From the NCBI RefSeq assembly GCF_026151205.1, contig NC_087081.1:10913113-10977112 (forward strand): a DNA stretch of 64,000 bases, in the 5' to 3' direction. This document shows positions 1 through 20,341 of this stretch, in pieces. A program made the translations under genes and the position numbers. Source of the DNA: Bolinopsis microptera. Its lineage: Eukaryota > Ctenophora > Tentaculata > Lobata > Bolinopsidae. Positions within the stretch are counted from its first letter, which is position 1. Each line of letters begins with the position of its first letter. The notes beneath the pieces are model-generated. The model saw nothing but the letters and a program-made list of their open reading frames with translations, was not told the DNA's origin and searched no databases.

Positions 1-298
1 CGGCATACAGCAAATCTTGTATAAAAAACTGTGATAAACAATATGCTGTTAAAAAAATTTGTCAAAAAGTTTAAGAACACGATGTCCCGCCCAATTTTCT
101 GAAGTGACAATTTTTGGACTTTGACGGGCTATAACTTTCGCTAGGAGCAGTCATTTCCCCTATACTTGGTACCAAACGACTCTACTCAATGAGACCTTTC
201 CAATGATGTATAATATGTTGGGTTTTGAGACATAAAATCTCACCCGCAAGTTGACGCTCTTAGTACATACACTACTGTAATGTTTAATTTTGACAAAT

Positions 299-550
299 CA
301 GCGCATTACGGCGTATTATGGCGTATTCGTGGACGTATTATTAACAATCCATAGAAATTACTTGTATCACGTTGCGACCCCCACGGTCGTTTCACTATGG
401 TGACGATACAGGGGGGACGATACAGGGGAGCACCTCGTGCGCGGCGGGTCATACAAATCAACGTATGACAAGAAATTACCGTATTACGGCGTATTACGAC
501 GTATTCTTTATTGGAACCGAATACGTCGTATTATTTTACGAAAATTTGAC
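299..550. repeat. CGTATTA-rich repeat split by a short transposon
   Basis: Both flanks (about 299-345 and 475-550) are built from variants of GGCGTATTACG. The element at 362-471 sits between the two flanks. No gene is visible in 1-298, which is plain AT-rich sequence. Confidence 0.5.
362..471 (+). mobile_element. Short inverted-repeat element, family A, copy 1
   Basis: A 110-bp element starts TTGTATCACG and ends CGTATGACAA, an imperfect terminal inverted repeat. It is flanked by perfect 8-bp direct repeats GAAATTAC (354-361 and 472-479), which read as a target-site duplication. The middle holds a C-rich stretch and a hairpin (GCGC arms). The same termini recur at 6211-6313 and 20274-23213. 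It has no coding capacity, so it is a non-autonomous DNA-transposon-like element; the 8-bp duplication would fit hAT-like families but the superfamily is not proven. Confidence 0.75.
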
Positions 551-2290
551 GTATTTAACAACCTTGGTCCCCCCTTTTCTTTTTTTGTGGCTTTGCTGTT
601 TGGTCTGCACTGATCACCATTATTTAGGACTGGACATGATTTAGTGTTTTAAAGTGTGGGAGCTTGGCCGGGAGTAACTCTTTGAGGGAATATCTTCGAT
701 CAGATTTGCAAGGGTTTTGCTTGACTGTCCTTTTTTCCAGTTCCCGCTCTCATTAGCAATTCATCAAAAGCGTTTTTTCCATGGGATTTATTTTCGTTGA
801 CTTACACATTGCGTAGTCTGAACTCTGATATCATTGTGGTAATTTAATTTCCCGAAGCTGCAAAATTTTGCAGTTTTTAATTTCCGGGTGCAGATAATTA
901 CATAGACTTAAAATAGAATTAAAGATGTACCAAGCGCTTAAGGGCAGTTGCAATCTATAACATGTTCCAGTTTTGCAGTTTCCCGTGCATTGTAATTTTC
1001 AGCTCTCCTCTCTCTAATTGCAGCTCTCTCTATAATTAGAGAGAGAGAGAGCGCGACTTAGGGAGATTGATATTTTGGCTAGTTCAATAAAGTTATAGAC
1101 CCCGTCCCCTACACCTTGGATGGAAACGATATACCAGCATGCAGCAAGCAGCACACTCAAGGCAGCTCAGCTCTACTTCAACTCCGATTATACCGACGCA
1201 ACTTCGATTACACCAACGTAACGGAAACATCACGTTGTCAGATCAGGGTTTGGCGTATCACTTCATTAATAAACCCATCTGCTATTCCTTTTGCGCTTAA
1301 GTTTTAATATGTCTTTACTTACGTAAGTTTTAATATGACTTTACTACTTACGTAACGATCTATTATGACTTTACTTACGTCTTCACGTCTTATTGCAATC
1401 TAAAGCATTTCAACTAAGCATTTTCTCTAAAGCTGGTAACCTGCCACTCTTTAACTAATTATTAACCATGATCCTCTTCTAAGTTTTTAGCTTTTACTTT
1501 ATAAATTCATCTACTATTTCTCTGCGCTGACGTTTTATTATGACTTTACTCATGCCATCACCTTTCTTTTATCTGTCATCTTACATTTTCATCAGCACCC
1601 TTCTCATCAGCTGGTAACCTGCTAAGTTTTAACATATGGATATACTTCTATTTTAGATTCTGTTTTGGTCACTTATTTTACAACTTAAGTCGGCAGAGTC
1701 TTATTGCTCGCGCATTTGCTTGCTTAAATTTTAGCCCTCTTTACTCTCGCTTGCGCTCCCCTTAGTGTCACAAACACTAGTGTAGGGCTCCTTTTCGACT
1801 GAGTCCTGTTTCCCTTGCTCATGCTCGCTAGTTAGTGCCGTATTTTTGTTCACACACTCCCGCGCACGTAGCATTTTTTTTTACAGCTAGGCACTGGAAG
1901 ATGACTTCATTTTGCACAGTGTAAACATTCAATCGAATAACAGCACAACTACGGTGCACATTAAAAACAATGTTAATTTAGGCCTTCTTTCGGACTTCTT
2001 CTCAGTGATTAAAGTGCTGCTACCTAGCCCTGCCTACCATTGAACTGTAATTCAAAACGTTCTTTTGGTGTTGCCGTACTGCACTCTCCTCGTTCACTTG
2101 CCTGGCCAAGTGCAGTGTGGCGGCTCCTTAACCACTATTGTAGGCTTTGTGTGTATATTTTAGGCCATATAAAATTGGCTGGACAGCTCTTGACCACCCA
2201 TCACAGCATGCACCTCAACCTCTCCCACGTAACCTCCTTGTGGACCACTCTCTAGTAAACTCTTTACCACTATAATTATCCCACTATTAC
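551..2290. other. No gene recognised; low-complexity and repeat-derived sequence
   Basis: Only short unconvincing open frames are present. A CT/GA hairpin (about 1006-1055, GAGAGA arms around TATAATTA) and repeats of ATGACTTTACTTACG (about 1309-1385) are visible. The + strand is pyrimidine-rich from 1300 on, suggesting old repeat sequence. Confidence 0.4.
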
Positions 2291-2334
2291 TGTTTTCCCC
2301 ATTCTTCATTTTATTCGGATCTCATATTGTGCAC

Positions 2335-2765
2335 ACTCTTTTAGTGATATGTTTCAATCTCCATTGCGACATGTTTCAAGTTAATATCTTCAGCCCACTT
2401 ATTATCTTTAGTAGTTTAATTTCCCCTTACTCTGTGCCTAGCACTTCACTCTCATTAGTCTGCATTTAGTGTTTAAGCCATTAGTAACCCTTCTCTCCTT
2501 GTTTTCACTGTCCGTTTACCCAGCATCGTGATAATTACCTGCACTACTTTATTTATTCTACCTCCTCCTACACGAGGAATTCTTAACACGTGGCTACATC
2601 ACGAGTTACCCAGCATAGTGATCTTTACCGGATACTTTAATTTTTCTCGACAATTTGTCCCTCTTTGTTGTGATATGTTTCATTCTCTATTGCGACAAGT
2701 TAACCAGTTATTAGCTTCAGCCCACTTATTATCTTCTAGTAGTCTATATATACCCTCTTTACTTT
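2335..2765. repeat. Degenerate direct repeat, period about 320 bp
   Basis: An ~80-bp segment beginning GTGATATGTTTCA (about 2345-2425) recurs diverged at about 2670-2745, sharing the block TTCAGCCCACTTATTATCTT. The short block TTACCCAGCAT (about 2517 and 2605) is also repeated. This looks like two decayed units of a tandem or retroelement-derived repeat. Confidence 0.5.
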
Positions 2766-2999
2766 ATAACCTCATGGTTGTGGCACTTAATTCTAGGGTG
2801 TTTTAGTCATTAACAGTTAATCTTCCGATTTTACGGTCTGTCATACGTTCACTCAGCACCTGTACTGATTACCTGTATTAATCACTAATCTCCATCTCTT
2901 TGTTTTTCCCAGCCGCTAATCTGTAGCTCACTTTTAATCGACCCAGTTTAGACCTCATGTCATTTAGATCTTCTTTGTTGAGACAAGTTTTCAGATAAT

Positions 3000-4183
3000 G
3001 GTTTTATAATTACGGTACTGAGCAGTACTATTTATCACAACTACCTATTTATATAAGTATATAGCACACTTCACAATCGACCCATCTCTAGACCCAATCA
3101 TGCAAATGAGTTTATGTCACCATCACCTACAACAAGAGTTTGTTACCAGCATCACGGACAAAGGATAGGACAAAGAAGACACTATCTGCCACACTTATAG
3201 AGCCTGGCAAACTCTAATCAAAGGTAAGTCTGGCAGTGGTTCACACTCTGTTGATATCTCTTTAATGAGACTTGATTGAGGCCTCTCAACTTCCCTAGTT
3301 GAGTGTGTCCCACAACCAAGCTCATTGCCTAGAAGTCCTGCATTATTATAATGAACCTGGACATACGTGGCAAGTATAAGCTCTTGAAACCAAACCAACC
3401 AAACCAAATAACATGTATAAGTATATAGCAGTATATAGAGGCTAGTTCTCTATGAATCAGGAATCTCATGTCTACAGTATCGAATTATAATCAGTGCGCA
3501 GTTAATATATATTATACCATATTAGGAACCCATATACCATATATTTTTTTTGAAACGGAGAAAAGTGGTTTCCAGAAAACATTTTAGGAAACTAAAGGCA
3601 TGAAGCTTTCCTAGCACTGCTGTCTGTTTCATTACCTCCCCTGAGCTGAGTAATATGAACTATAACAACGTCAGACTGCAGACAATGTCCTTGGCAACAC
3701 GATTTACCGTAATATATTTAGAGGCTGGAACAAGTTTGTAATGTTGGCGGGGACTAGCTCATGAACTATGTTGTTGACAGTTGAGTGCCATAATTTCGTT
3801 GACTTTTTCCGCAAAGTGCCCCTTGAAAACATCATATACTAGTAGAGTTTTCTGTGCCTCCAGCAGACCAAGGAGAACCTTTCTGTCGTTAACTTACGGC
3901 ACAATAAAGTTCTCATAGTTGTCATATTCTGGACAAAAAGTTCGAATTTTTGAAAAAAATTTAACGGACTTTAACTTGGACGGACCTTAAATGAACGGAC
4001 TTTATTTGAACGGACATTAAGATGAACGTTAAGGCCTCCAGCGTTCAATTAATGTCCGTCGAAATAAGGTCCGATAAGGTAATTAAACAAAGATAAGCTA
4101 AGCTATAACAGAGATATAATTTAGCAACGAATGTAAAAGTGTGATTTTTGCACTGTAACCTAAACATTGCCTCTGATCCACAG
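3000..4183. other. Non-coding stretch upstream of the visible cytochrome b561 exons
   Basis: No exon could be recognised. A small inverted repeat built from GGACTTTA/ACGGACATTAA (about 3965-4070) resembles a decayed miniature element. The 5' exons of the cytochrome b561 gene should lie here or before the window but were not found. Confidence 0.35.
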
Positions 4184-5144
4184 GTACTACTAAGTTTAGG
4201 AGTGTTCCAAGACTTCACCCCCAACCTGAACATTCCTTTAAGAGTTCGCTACAAGCCCCTACATGTGGTGCTAGGAACCGTCCTACTTATTGCAGCAGGT
4301 TAGAATTAGATGGCAGCATAGTTTTAATAATTTCAACACTACTACATATATAACAAATAATTTGAGCCTGAAGATGGCGTTGACGCCGAAAATAAGCCTA
4401 CATTCCTAACTTCATGTTTCATTTGTCCTTGTCTCTTCCAACCGGATATTATCCAACTATCAGTAGATGGTAGCATGTTTAAAACTTACCCATGTTCGAA
4501 ATTGATAACTACAGGCTACTAGCTAGTAGCTGATGGAAAAATTATTAATTGTGTTACAGCCAATACATTGTAATTGTATGTATTATTTGTAATAGTTCAA
4601 TGATATGTATTATTCAGGTCTTACGATTGCCATGGGGGTGACGGAAAAGGCAGCTTATGCGTGAGAATAATTTTTAAAACTAAAGGCTGTGCTTATTTCA
4701 ACAACACGTGATGTAACAGTAACAAAAAACTAAAACATTTTCGGTCAAAGTTCTAGTCGATTCAAAACTTTTACAAAAGTTTCAAATCAACTAGACCTTT
4801 GACCGAAAATGTTTTTGTTTTTTTTGTTGTTTTTTTTTTCGGTCAAAATTCTAGTTATAAAGTTGCAATTTTTATCAATGTTATCACTGGTACGTGGTAC
4901 TCAACTGGTAGATCACCTTATAGTTCTAACAACTGTCCCTCCCAACAGAAACCTCCAATACGGATCATCCAGTCAGTGGTACCTAGTTCACGGTGTTATC
5001 ACTACTGTTTTCCTATCTCTAGCAGCTACCTTCACCATCATATCAGCAAAACCTGTCTCTGCACTACCCAATACAGCAGAACCACGCCCACCACAGATGG
5101 TTGAAGCAGAGACCACGTCCGACAAAGTTGCAGACAAAACTTAG
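4184..5144 (+). CDS. Cytochrome b561-like transmembrane oxidoreductase, last three exons
   Basis: Three consecutive exons with matching phases: 4184-4298, 4618-4660 and 4949-5144 (stop TAG). They encode the C-terminal half of a cytochrome b561 domain. Visible are the motif YKPLHVVLGTVLL with the expected haem-ligand histidine, then GLTIAMGVTEKAAYA, which matches the conserved loop ending in T-E-K, and a last hydrophobic helix (VHGVITTVFLSLAATFTIIS) before a polar tail. In this family six helices bind two haems and pass electrons from ascorbate across a membrane, often for iron or monodehydroascorbate reduction. The first helices and their histidines are not seen: they lie upstream outside the window, or the copy is truncated. 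The second intron contains a hairpin at about 4732-4812. Confidence 0.72.
4732..4812. repeat. Inverted repeat (hairpin) in b561 intron
   Basis: The arm ACATTTTCGGTCAAAG and its reverse complement CTTTGACCGAAAATGT enclose a short AT-rich loop, giving a near-perfect ~35-bp stem. A third fragment, CGGTCAAAATTCTAGT, follows at about 4840. It is likely a miniature transposon remnant. Confidence 0.6.
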
Positions 5145-6210
5145 ATCAAGAAACATATAGTATTATTTCTTTGTTTTAGGTTAGTTGTTGATTCGGAACA
5201 ATGATAATGTCATAACGAGGTAGCGGGAGTTGCTAGCTATCAGCTATGACAGTTCACAACTAGGACAGAAATAATCTATTGGTAGGTTACGTGCGAATGG
5301 GCTAAGTTACAATTCTTTGTCTACGTTGATTTTTGTGACAGATGTTAATTGACAGAAATCGTTCATGCTGAATGCTGATTGCAGATTGGTTTATTTTCTA
5401 TCATCTGGTGGATTGTCAGTTCAGCTCTAAGCTTCATTTGCAACATTAAAGGTGCCGATAACAAAGATTGCCGGCAGTACGCTTCCATAAATACTGAAAC
5501 TATTTTCTACATCGGCCGCTTTAAAATGTGTTCTTTAGCTAAGTTTTGTGTCAATTTAAAAATATGATTTGTAAAGTTCTATAGTTCGAAATGATAATCT
5601 AAGTTTTATCATGATAACCGTAAAGTTTGATTTTGTCAAAAATTATAAAAGTGAAAAATCCACTTTTTATGTGGTACACCCTGCACTGTGGCTGTAAATG
5701 TAGTACTAGTTCTACTACTACTAGCTGCGAACACATATTAATCATCATATTCTCCCAAAACCTCTCGCACTTACCACTTACAATCAGAGTCAATAATATG
5801 GTATTATTATAAGTATAGTTCAGCTAGTATTATAGTCTACTAAGTACTACTGCTAGTGCTCATGACGCATATTACTTTGTTAGTTTGTCAATCTGTTGCA
5901 TTTATTTGACTCCGTAGAAGCTTATATACTTGGCAGACTTTGCCTAGGACGTGTCCACACCATAGCCTGGCAGACATGCTCCTAATATGTTTCTTAATAG
6001 AGAAAACAGGCCTCTGCCAGATACTGGCTTTTGAGATATTTCCGACCATATAAGCAGTTGCTTTACGCCACTGAGTAAAAGCATGTGGAATACTCTAGTC
6101 TCTAGACTCTGCAGCAGAGAGTGAGACCTTCACAGAGAATGTTCTAGGGTTGTACAAACCGTACCCAGCTCAGAACCATTCGGTCAGTTTACTAGTTAAC
6201 TAATAAGTAA
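5145..6210. other. Intergenic, no gene recognised
   Basis: AT-rich sequence with only short open frames that lack recognisable motifs or splice context. Confidence 0.4.
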
Positions 6211-6313
6211 TTGTATCACGTTGCGACCCCCACGGTCGTTTCACTAAGGTGTCCTGACGATACAGGGGGAGCCGCGCACCTTCGTGCGCGGCGGGTCATA
6301 CAACGTATGACAA
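6211..6313 (+). mobile_element. Short inverted-repeat element, family A, copy 2
   Basis: 103 bp, same termini as the copy at 362-471 (TTGTATCACG ... CGTATGACAA), flanked by 8-bp direct repeats ATAAGTAA (6203-6210, 6314-6321). The internal hairpin CCGCGCACC-TTC-GTGCGCGG is intact. It lies just upstream of the small secreted-protein gene. Confidence 0.78.
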
Positions 6314-6368
6314 ATAAGTAATAAGTAATAAGTAATAACCCTCTACTTTGCTGCCCCCAGGAAACAGC

Positions 6369-7486
6369 ATGTTCCGACACTTCCTACTCACCCTCCTCCT
6401 AACCACGGTGGTCGCTACTGACCTCTACATTACCCGACTAAACAGCCCCAAGGGTCCAAACCCCTGTGCGCGTGTCTGTGCTGGCACCACCGGTAAAGGG
6501 TCAACTGTGTGGAACCAGTCGGGAGCACCGTACTACTTTGTGAACACACATGTGGATATCTCGGAGTGTGAATTTGTGGGAACTCCCGTTATAACTGCTC
6601 TTATCGACGGTTTGTGAATATTTTAATTGTGATCTCGGAGGGACTCACTCCTACCCCCAAAAATTTATTGGCAGATAATTTAGAGTTTAAATTTGATCCT
6701 GAGGAGAGAAAATGCACTTTTTTATACTTTTTAAAAGCAAAAGTGACTGTATCGGTCAAATTGAAACAGTGGTTGGGATATTTTATTTGAAAAAACCTTG
6801 AACCCACCGCTTAAAGTTAAACAGTAAAAAGAACCACAGTTAAAACAACAGTCGCAACAAGAGTTGATAATAAGATATACAATTTGAATTACAATATAAA
6901 TGCCTTAGCTTCTCACTTCTGGACGATTTTTTATAGGGCTGACAAATAAATGATAAAAATGACACACAACACAGGAAACGGCGCTAACTGGCACACGACG
7001 CTAAGTGGAACCTCAACATCTGGAGCGAACAAGTTAGTGGACCCCTGGCTGCTGATTAAATTTTCCTTATCGCCTGAACCAGCGTTTAAAAATTAAAGTA
7101 TCTGCATTTTCTCATACAGAAGATTACCTGGGGACCCCAGGCTATATATACATTATACATATTTTAATGTATATGTTCATTAACATTAAAATTTAAACAT
7201 ATGCCGCCGAATAGAGATTTAGCGGAATGACAGGATGAGCGCCGCCCAGTATTAGTAATAGTATTAGTAAGCATGAACAGTAATTTTAATCCCTAAAACT
7301 GATAAAAGACCAACTTTTCTCGCTCAAAAGAATTACCCCTTCGACCATCTCAGGAACGGTTTCAATGTCTACCTGTTCGGGTATGTGGGGGTACACTCTA
7401 ATCCGGGCCAGTCTGGACCTACAGCTGATATCGCTAGAGGGGGCCAATGGAACGTCAACTGGCAGGCTGTCGGCTACATCTGTTAG
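6369..7486 (+). CDS. Small secreted protein, three exons, complete
   Basis: Exons 6369-6609, 6975-7032 and 7309-7486 join in phase to 158 codons plus stop. The ATG lies 8 bases after a good acceptor (CTGCCCCCAG), so a 5' non-coding exon is likely. The protein starts with a signal peptide (MFRHFLLTLLLTTVVA), then two cysteines (CARVC), a D-I-S-E-C-x-F-x-x-T-P block, an N-W-H-T-T-L-S-G block, and a C-terminal F-N-V-Y-L-F-G ... W-N-V-N-W-Q-A-V-G pattern. That order (T-x-C-x-F-x-x-T-P, then F-x-V-Y, then W-x-x-x-W-x-x-x-G) resembles a family of small extracellular proteins I have seen in aquatic invertebrates, but I cannot name it. Function unknown. The third acceptor (GATAAAAG) is weak, so that boundary is the least sure. 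Confidence 0.65.
7124..7251 (-). mobile_element. Short element, family B (128 bp)
   Basis: Read on the - strand it starts TACTGGGCGGCGCTCATCC and ends GGGGTCCCCAGGTAA, with an AT-rich centre. Both ends match the two ends of the long insert at 20342-23167 in the same order, so this is a short non-autonomous or unfilled relative of it. It lies in the second intron of the small secreted-protein gene. No clean target duplication is seen here. Confidence 0.6.
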
Positions 7487-7512
7487 ACAGGCTGTCGGCT
7501 ACATCTGTTAGA
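7463..7512 (+). repeat. 25-bp tandem duplication over a stop codon
   Basis: CAGGCTGTCGGCTACATCTG plus TTAGA is present twice in a row. The first copy holds the last six codons and stop of the secreted-protein gene, so a readthrough would add the same residues followed by a second stop in a different phase. Confidence 0.85.
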
Positions 7513-9524
7513 CAGTCTCCCGCGCAGTGTTTAATCATATTTACCATTTATTTTTATCAACATTCACCACTTACTGACTTAGGAGTATGGGATTATTAGA
7601 TTTACTGACATTGTCAAAAACTTATCGTTCTTGTTTTTATTGCTCACTTCGTGGTTCTCACGTACCTGATTGTAGCGGTAATTTTTGTGCAAATTGAGAT
7701 AACAAATCGTGTTAAATTCAGCGTTTTCTCGTTATACTGATATGTGATACATCACGATAATTATCGTTCTGGACTAATTTTAAAATAAAAATAAAACAAG
7801 GGATTAAAGTTTATTATAATTGACTGAATAAGTGAAAATAACAAATAATTTTACGGGCACAAATAACAGTTCAAGACTATTTTTGCTGCGTCCGGGACAA
7901 AAGCAAACACACTTCCACAACAGCATGGTACAAAAGTACAAGAAAATGGTCCTAGTAACTAGAACAAACATATATTTATATGCGATGCTAAGTTTCAGTG
8001 ATTGGATATATAAATTTAAATAATCAATGTAGCTACCTAATGAGACAGGTCAGGTTTGTTTTGACACGTGATCAAATTCGTGTCACAGTGAAGGCTGTAA
8101 CTTTATTACTTTGCTGCTTGCTATGCACTTTTTGCTAGTAAAAATAAGGTTTATGATCATTAGTTGTTCTATCTGAATTCTGAGCATTGGACATTAGCTC
8201 TAAATATTCATAAATAGAGGCGAGCGATCTGGTAACCAATTATTTATTGTCTTGTGTCAAAACTAACCTGCCCGATGTACATTGTTTGTACGTCTAAACT
8301 TATCAAATCAAGATAATGTAGGGCGTAAACGTCTCTAACACTATACAAATATATTCAGCTACACGCAAATGTGCTCCAAGTAAAGCAATGGTACAACTTT
8401 TTACATGTCAGTCAAAGGTAAAACTAAAGATCATATTAAGAAGTTAATATATAACTGTATTTTAAACAACACGGTTTTCAGTTCAAGGTTATAAACTCAT
8501 CAGGGTTGGGCGAGATCATCGCTATCAACATTTTGTGATTTCTTGGATAGATAACGGCGATGATCCCTAAGATATCTAAACTTCAAGTGTAATATTACCT
8601 AATTAATCAACTGGTTATTACATTTGCCAAACTCAAATCGTTGTATCACAGCTTTCATTCACGGGTTGAACGAGTAAAAAGAACAATCTGGTAAATATTT
8701 CAAGGTGTAACGCCGCATTTCTGATTTAAGTAATCTATGCAATGTACTGTAATTTTTCTTGGTGCTTGCGAGATTTTAACAATTACACGAGTTAACTTGA
8801 AATTAAAAAAAAACAAAACAATTGTTCCCGGCAAGTGGCAACGCTGTATTATATCAAGTTAACGCCCTCTGCCCTTATAACACCATCCACATGTACTTAT
8901 TTAAATTACTAAGTTCTCATTTCCTGTAATGTTACGAATGCAATGTTAAAATCCCTTCTTGCTTACAAATTATGGAACACTAAAATATCTTTTTAAATTC
9001 CCTTTACCGCCAGCTAATTTAACAACTAATCTGAGTAATCGAGGTTACCACTCAAAGTTTGTAGTTGTAAGAGACAAACAATGAAGTCGCTTACTGCAAA
9101 CCGTGACTTGCGTCTTGCAGTGATTGAATGTCGTAACAATAAATGGAAACACCGCTGTAATGCAAATAAAAAACAATTATAAGTCAGTCGTTGGAATTAG
9201 CTCTGGTCTAGAGGTTCCGGAGTTCACTCAAGTTTTCACTCAGCGATCTTATCTCCCTGATGCCAAACTGTTTCTCAGTTCGACTGTCTTTAAGAAACAC
9301 GGCCAGCCGTACTCCAACCTATTTAGTTAACTACACATTAAATAGCATGTGATAATGTCACGTGATTTGATGACGCCACGTTAAGTCTCAAAATGAAGAG
9401 CACTGTTTTTGAAGATATCTTTTGGAGCTTGCGAGGAACTAATCTGCTTTGATCTAGTAGATTGTGAATTAATCCCATGACGCCACTTTGCTAATTTATG
9501 ACGTCACTTGGCAGAGTTATGACG
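7513..9524. other. Intergenic between convergent genes, no gene recognised
   Basis: AT-rich. It should hold the 3' UTRs of the + strand secreted-protein gene and the - strand KAT6 gene. Open frames at 7832-8023 and 9124-9330 show no motif or splice support. Confidence 0.4.

Positions 9525-9527
<3 letters not shown>
9499..9527. promoter_or_regulatory. Two palindromic TGACGTCA (CRE-type) sites at the KAT6 stop
   Basis: TATGACGTCACTTG occurs twice, 21 bp apart. The second overlaps the KAT6 stop codon. TGACGTCA is the full CREB/ATF consensus. Whether it acts as a regulatory site here is unknown; it may simply be a local duplication. Confidence 0.35.
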
Positions 9528-18114
<8,587 letters not shown>

Positions 18115-20273
18115 TAGTTACACAGGTGATATTTTCGTAATCCAACTGATTCCAGTGGAGCACATACCACAAGAAGCTTCATCTGCACAGTCACATTCTA
18201 CTGATTAGAGAGGTAGAAAACTGCCAGAAATTGATAACTTGCCATAAAAAACTTCATCTAGAGGTGCATTAACCTTGTTAGATGAAAATAGGTAACGAAC
18301 AATGGAGTATTAATTGGTAACATACAACAGTGAAACAGTTATGCAATTAACAGTTAAATCAGCCCTAATTCACTATACACTGAGCTGAGGAAAGAAAATT
18401 TTAATTCTAAAAGCATCATGTAATAAAGACTAAAGTTACAGTACACAAAAGTAAGTCAAAGAAATACTTGAAAGTCCAGTTAAATCCTTGGTTGGGCTAC
18501 TGTTAGTGGTCTTTGTGTGTTATTTGGATGTTTTTTGTTGTTGTTCATTTTATGATCTACCGGTGTTTGTTGTAAGGTTTTGATCTGACGAGGATAGAAA
18601 GGTTTTTGAGTATGGCCGCTAAGACATGGGCACTGTATTGAGTAGATTATTTAGTTACTAGTGTAACCCGGCCTACGGCCGGGATTTCACTGCCGCAGTT
18701 AAAAAGGGTAGGAGTAATTACCCGCTGAGTCAAAACCCGGATTAGGCGAGCAATTCTATTCGGAGTGCCCTCACGTATCCAATAGTATGCTTAAAAGATA
18801 GTAATTCTTAATCAATAATCAATAGAAATTAACCCTTAACACCATGCACCACACCAGCCTATCATATTTGTGAACATGCATTACATTGTCGTATGAAAGT
18901 ATGAACTCTCTCTACAGTCCAAACAGACCGTTTGAGCACTCCCTCCCCTAATAAGTTTATAGTATTATATGACCATGTAATATATACGCCATGTAATATA
19001 TACGCTACATATGCAGAGAGAGAGAGAGAGCTAGCCCCGTAACTCTTGCCGTTCTTCTCAAGCCATTTTATGTAACATATTTTGTGGTACAAAACCATCA
19101 ATTAAACCACTTACCACCGGCCGATTTTTATAAAATTTGCTTATTGGCTTCGTCAGAGTTTTGTCGGCACTATACCGAAAAAACCAGTCCCGTAACTATT
19201 ACCGTTTTTTTTGTATAACCGTTCGGAAATTACACACAGACACACACACAGACACACACACAGACACACACACATTCTGGTGTTATTAAGTTGATCTTAA
19301 ACGATACCTTAGCTGTATAGTAACTTGGCAATATTAATGCTGCGTTTAGTGTCGTTTTCGTTTTGTGTAGTGTAACAAAGTTACACTACACAAACCCGGA
19401 CCTTCAGGCTTCAACCTGTGACAAAACTTTGCGACTAAATAAAAAAAGGAAAGTTCAACAATTTCGAGAAAAAGCACCTCGAGTAGACTATACATTAGAA
19501 TTAGGATTAGAATTAGAATCAAATTTATATCCTGCTGCCTGATGATCTAACAGCACGCACAGCTCCAAAAATATGAATTACTGTATCTCCAATCTTAGTT
19601 GTCACTCTAGTCAGACCAACAGAGACCAAGCAATTTAAATCAAATCAGGTTAGATGAAATTAATTCAATATGTATTTATTTATTAACTAATTTAGTAATT
19701 TAACTGACATGGGATTTTTTAATTGCCTTTAAATAATTTAAGGGGGCCTTAATGTAGATATATTTAAAATGGTGCTTTTACTGTGTTGCAGGATGCTTCC
19801 CGTAATAAACCTGTGAATGTTAGGTGGGGCAACGTAGCCAAAACTTTTATCACAATTATATCTATATGGAACAACGGTCAACGAAATACAATCACTCAAT
19901 ATCATTATTAAACATCAAAGCCACCCTGTAGAAAACATGATGCGAAAAGCACCATTCTCATTGTCATTAAGTCAAATACAAGTTGGTTGATGTGAGTCAA
20001 TATACAGAATTAATTAAAAAGGGCATTTAAAGGGCATTTAAAGATGTAGTTGAACATGGCACAATTACACAAATATTCAAGCAACGACATGACAGCTTTT
20101 GCCTAATTTAAAGGCTACCAGTCAAAAAAGGCTCATGATACTAGCTGATACGATCTCGATGGGTTGACATCGTCAATCAATATCCAGAGCCGTTGCACTT
20201 GCAGTGGCGCACACCCGCGCACCCGGTGAAACAAGCGCGCCTGCAGTGGCGCGCGAAAGCACATATATGTGAC
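18115..20273. other. Intergenic upstream of KAT6: promoter region plus repeat debris
   Basis: No protein-coding exon recognised. The first few hundred bases should hold the KAT6 5' UTR and promoter. From about 18655 to 19410 the sequence looks repeat-derived: it opens with TAACCCGGCCTACGGCCGGG and ends near the palindrome AGTGTAACAAAGTTACACT. It includes a CA-rich microsatellite (ACACACAGAC units, about 19230-19275) and a GA tract at 19015-19031. Confidence 0.45.
18655..19410. repeat. Probable decayed mobile element with CA microsatellite
   Basis: It begins TAGTGTAACCCGGCC and ends in GTAGTGTAACAAAGTTACACTAC followed by AAACCCGGACC, so both ends share TAGTGTAAC and CCCGG blocks. The centre carries repeated phrases such as CCCGTAACT followed by CCGTT. 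Assignment to a class is not possible. Confidence 0.35.
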
Positions 20274-20341
20274 TTGTATCACGTCGTGACCCCCATCGTC
20301 GTTTCACTATAGTGGAAATTTTCCACGGTACAGGGGGAGCC

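Noticed and set aside
4361-4420. CCTGAAGATGGCGTTGACGCCGAAA, a phrase seen in many retroelement tails
   Set aside because: Too short to assign an element; left unannotated.
6211-6313. Hammerhead or HDV-type ribozyme in family A elements
   Set aside because: GAAAC with a short CGACC/GGTCG stem is present on the - strand, but no CTGANGA core is placed correctly.
9124-9330. 68-codon + strand frame near the KAT6 3' end
   Set aside because: No domain, no splice partners found; antisense to the likely KAT6 3' UTR.
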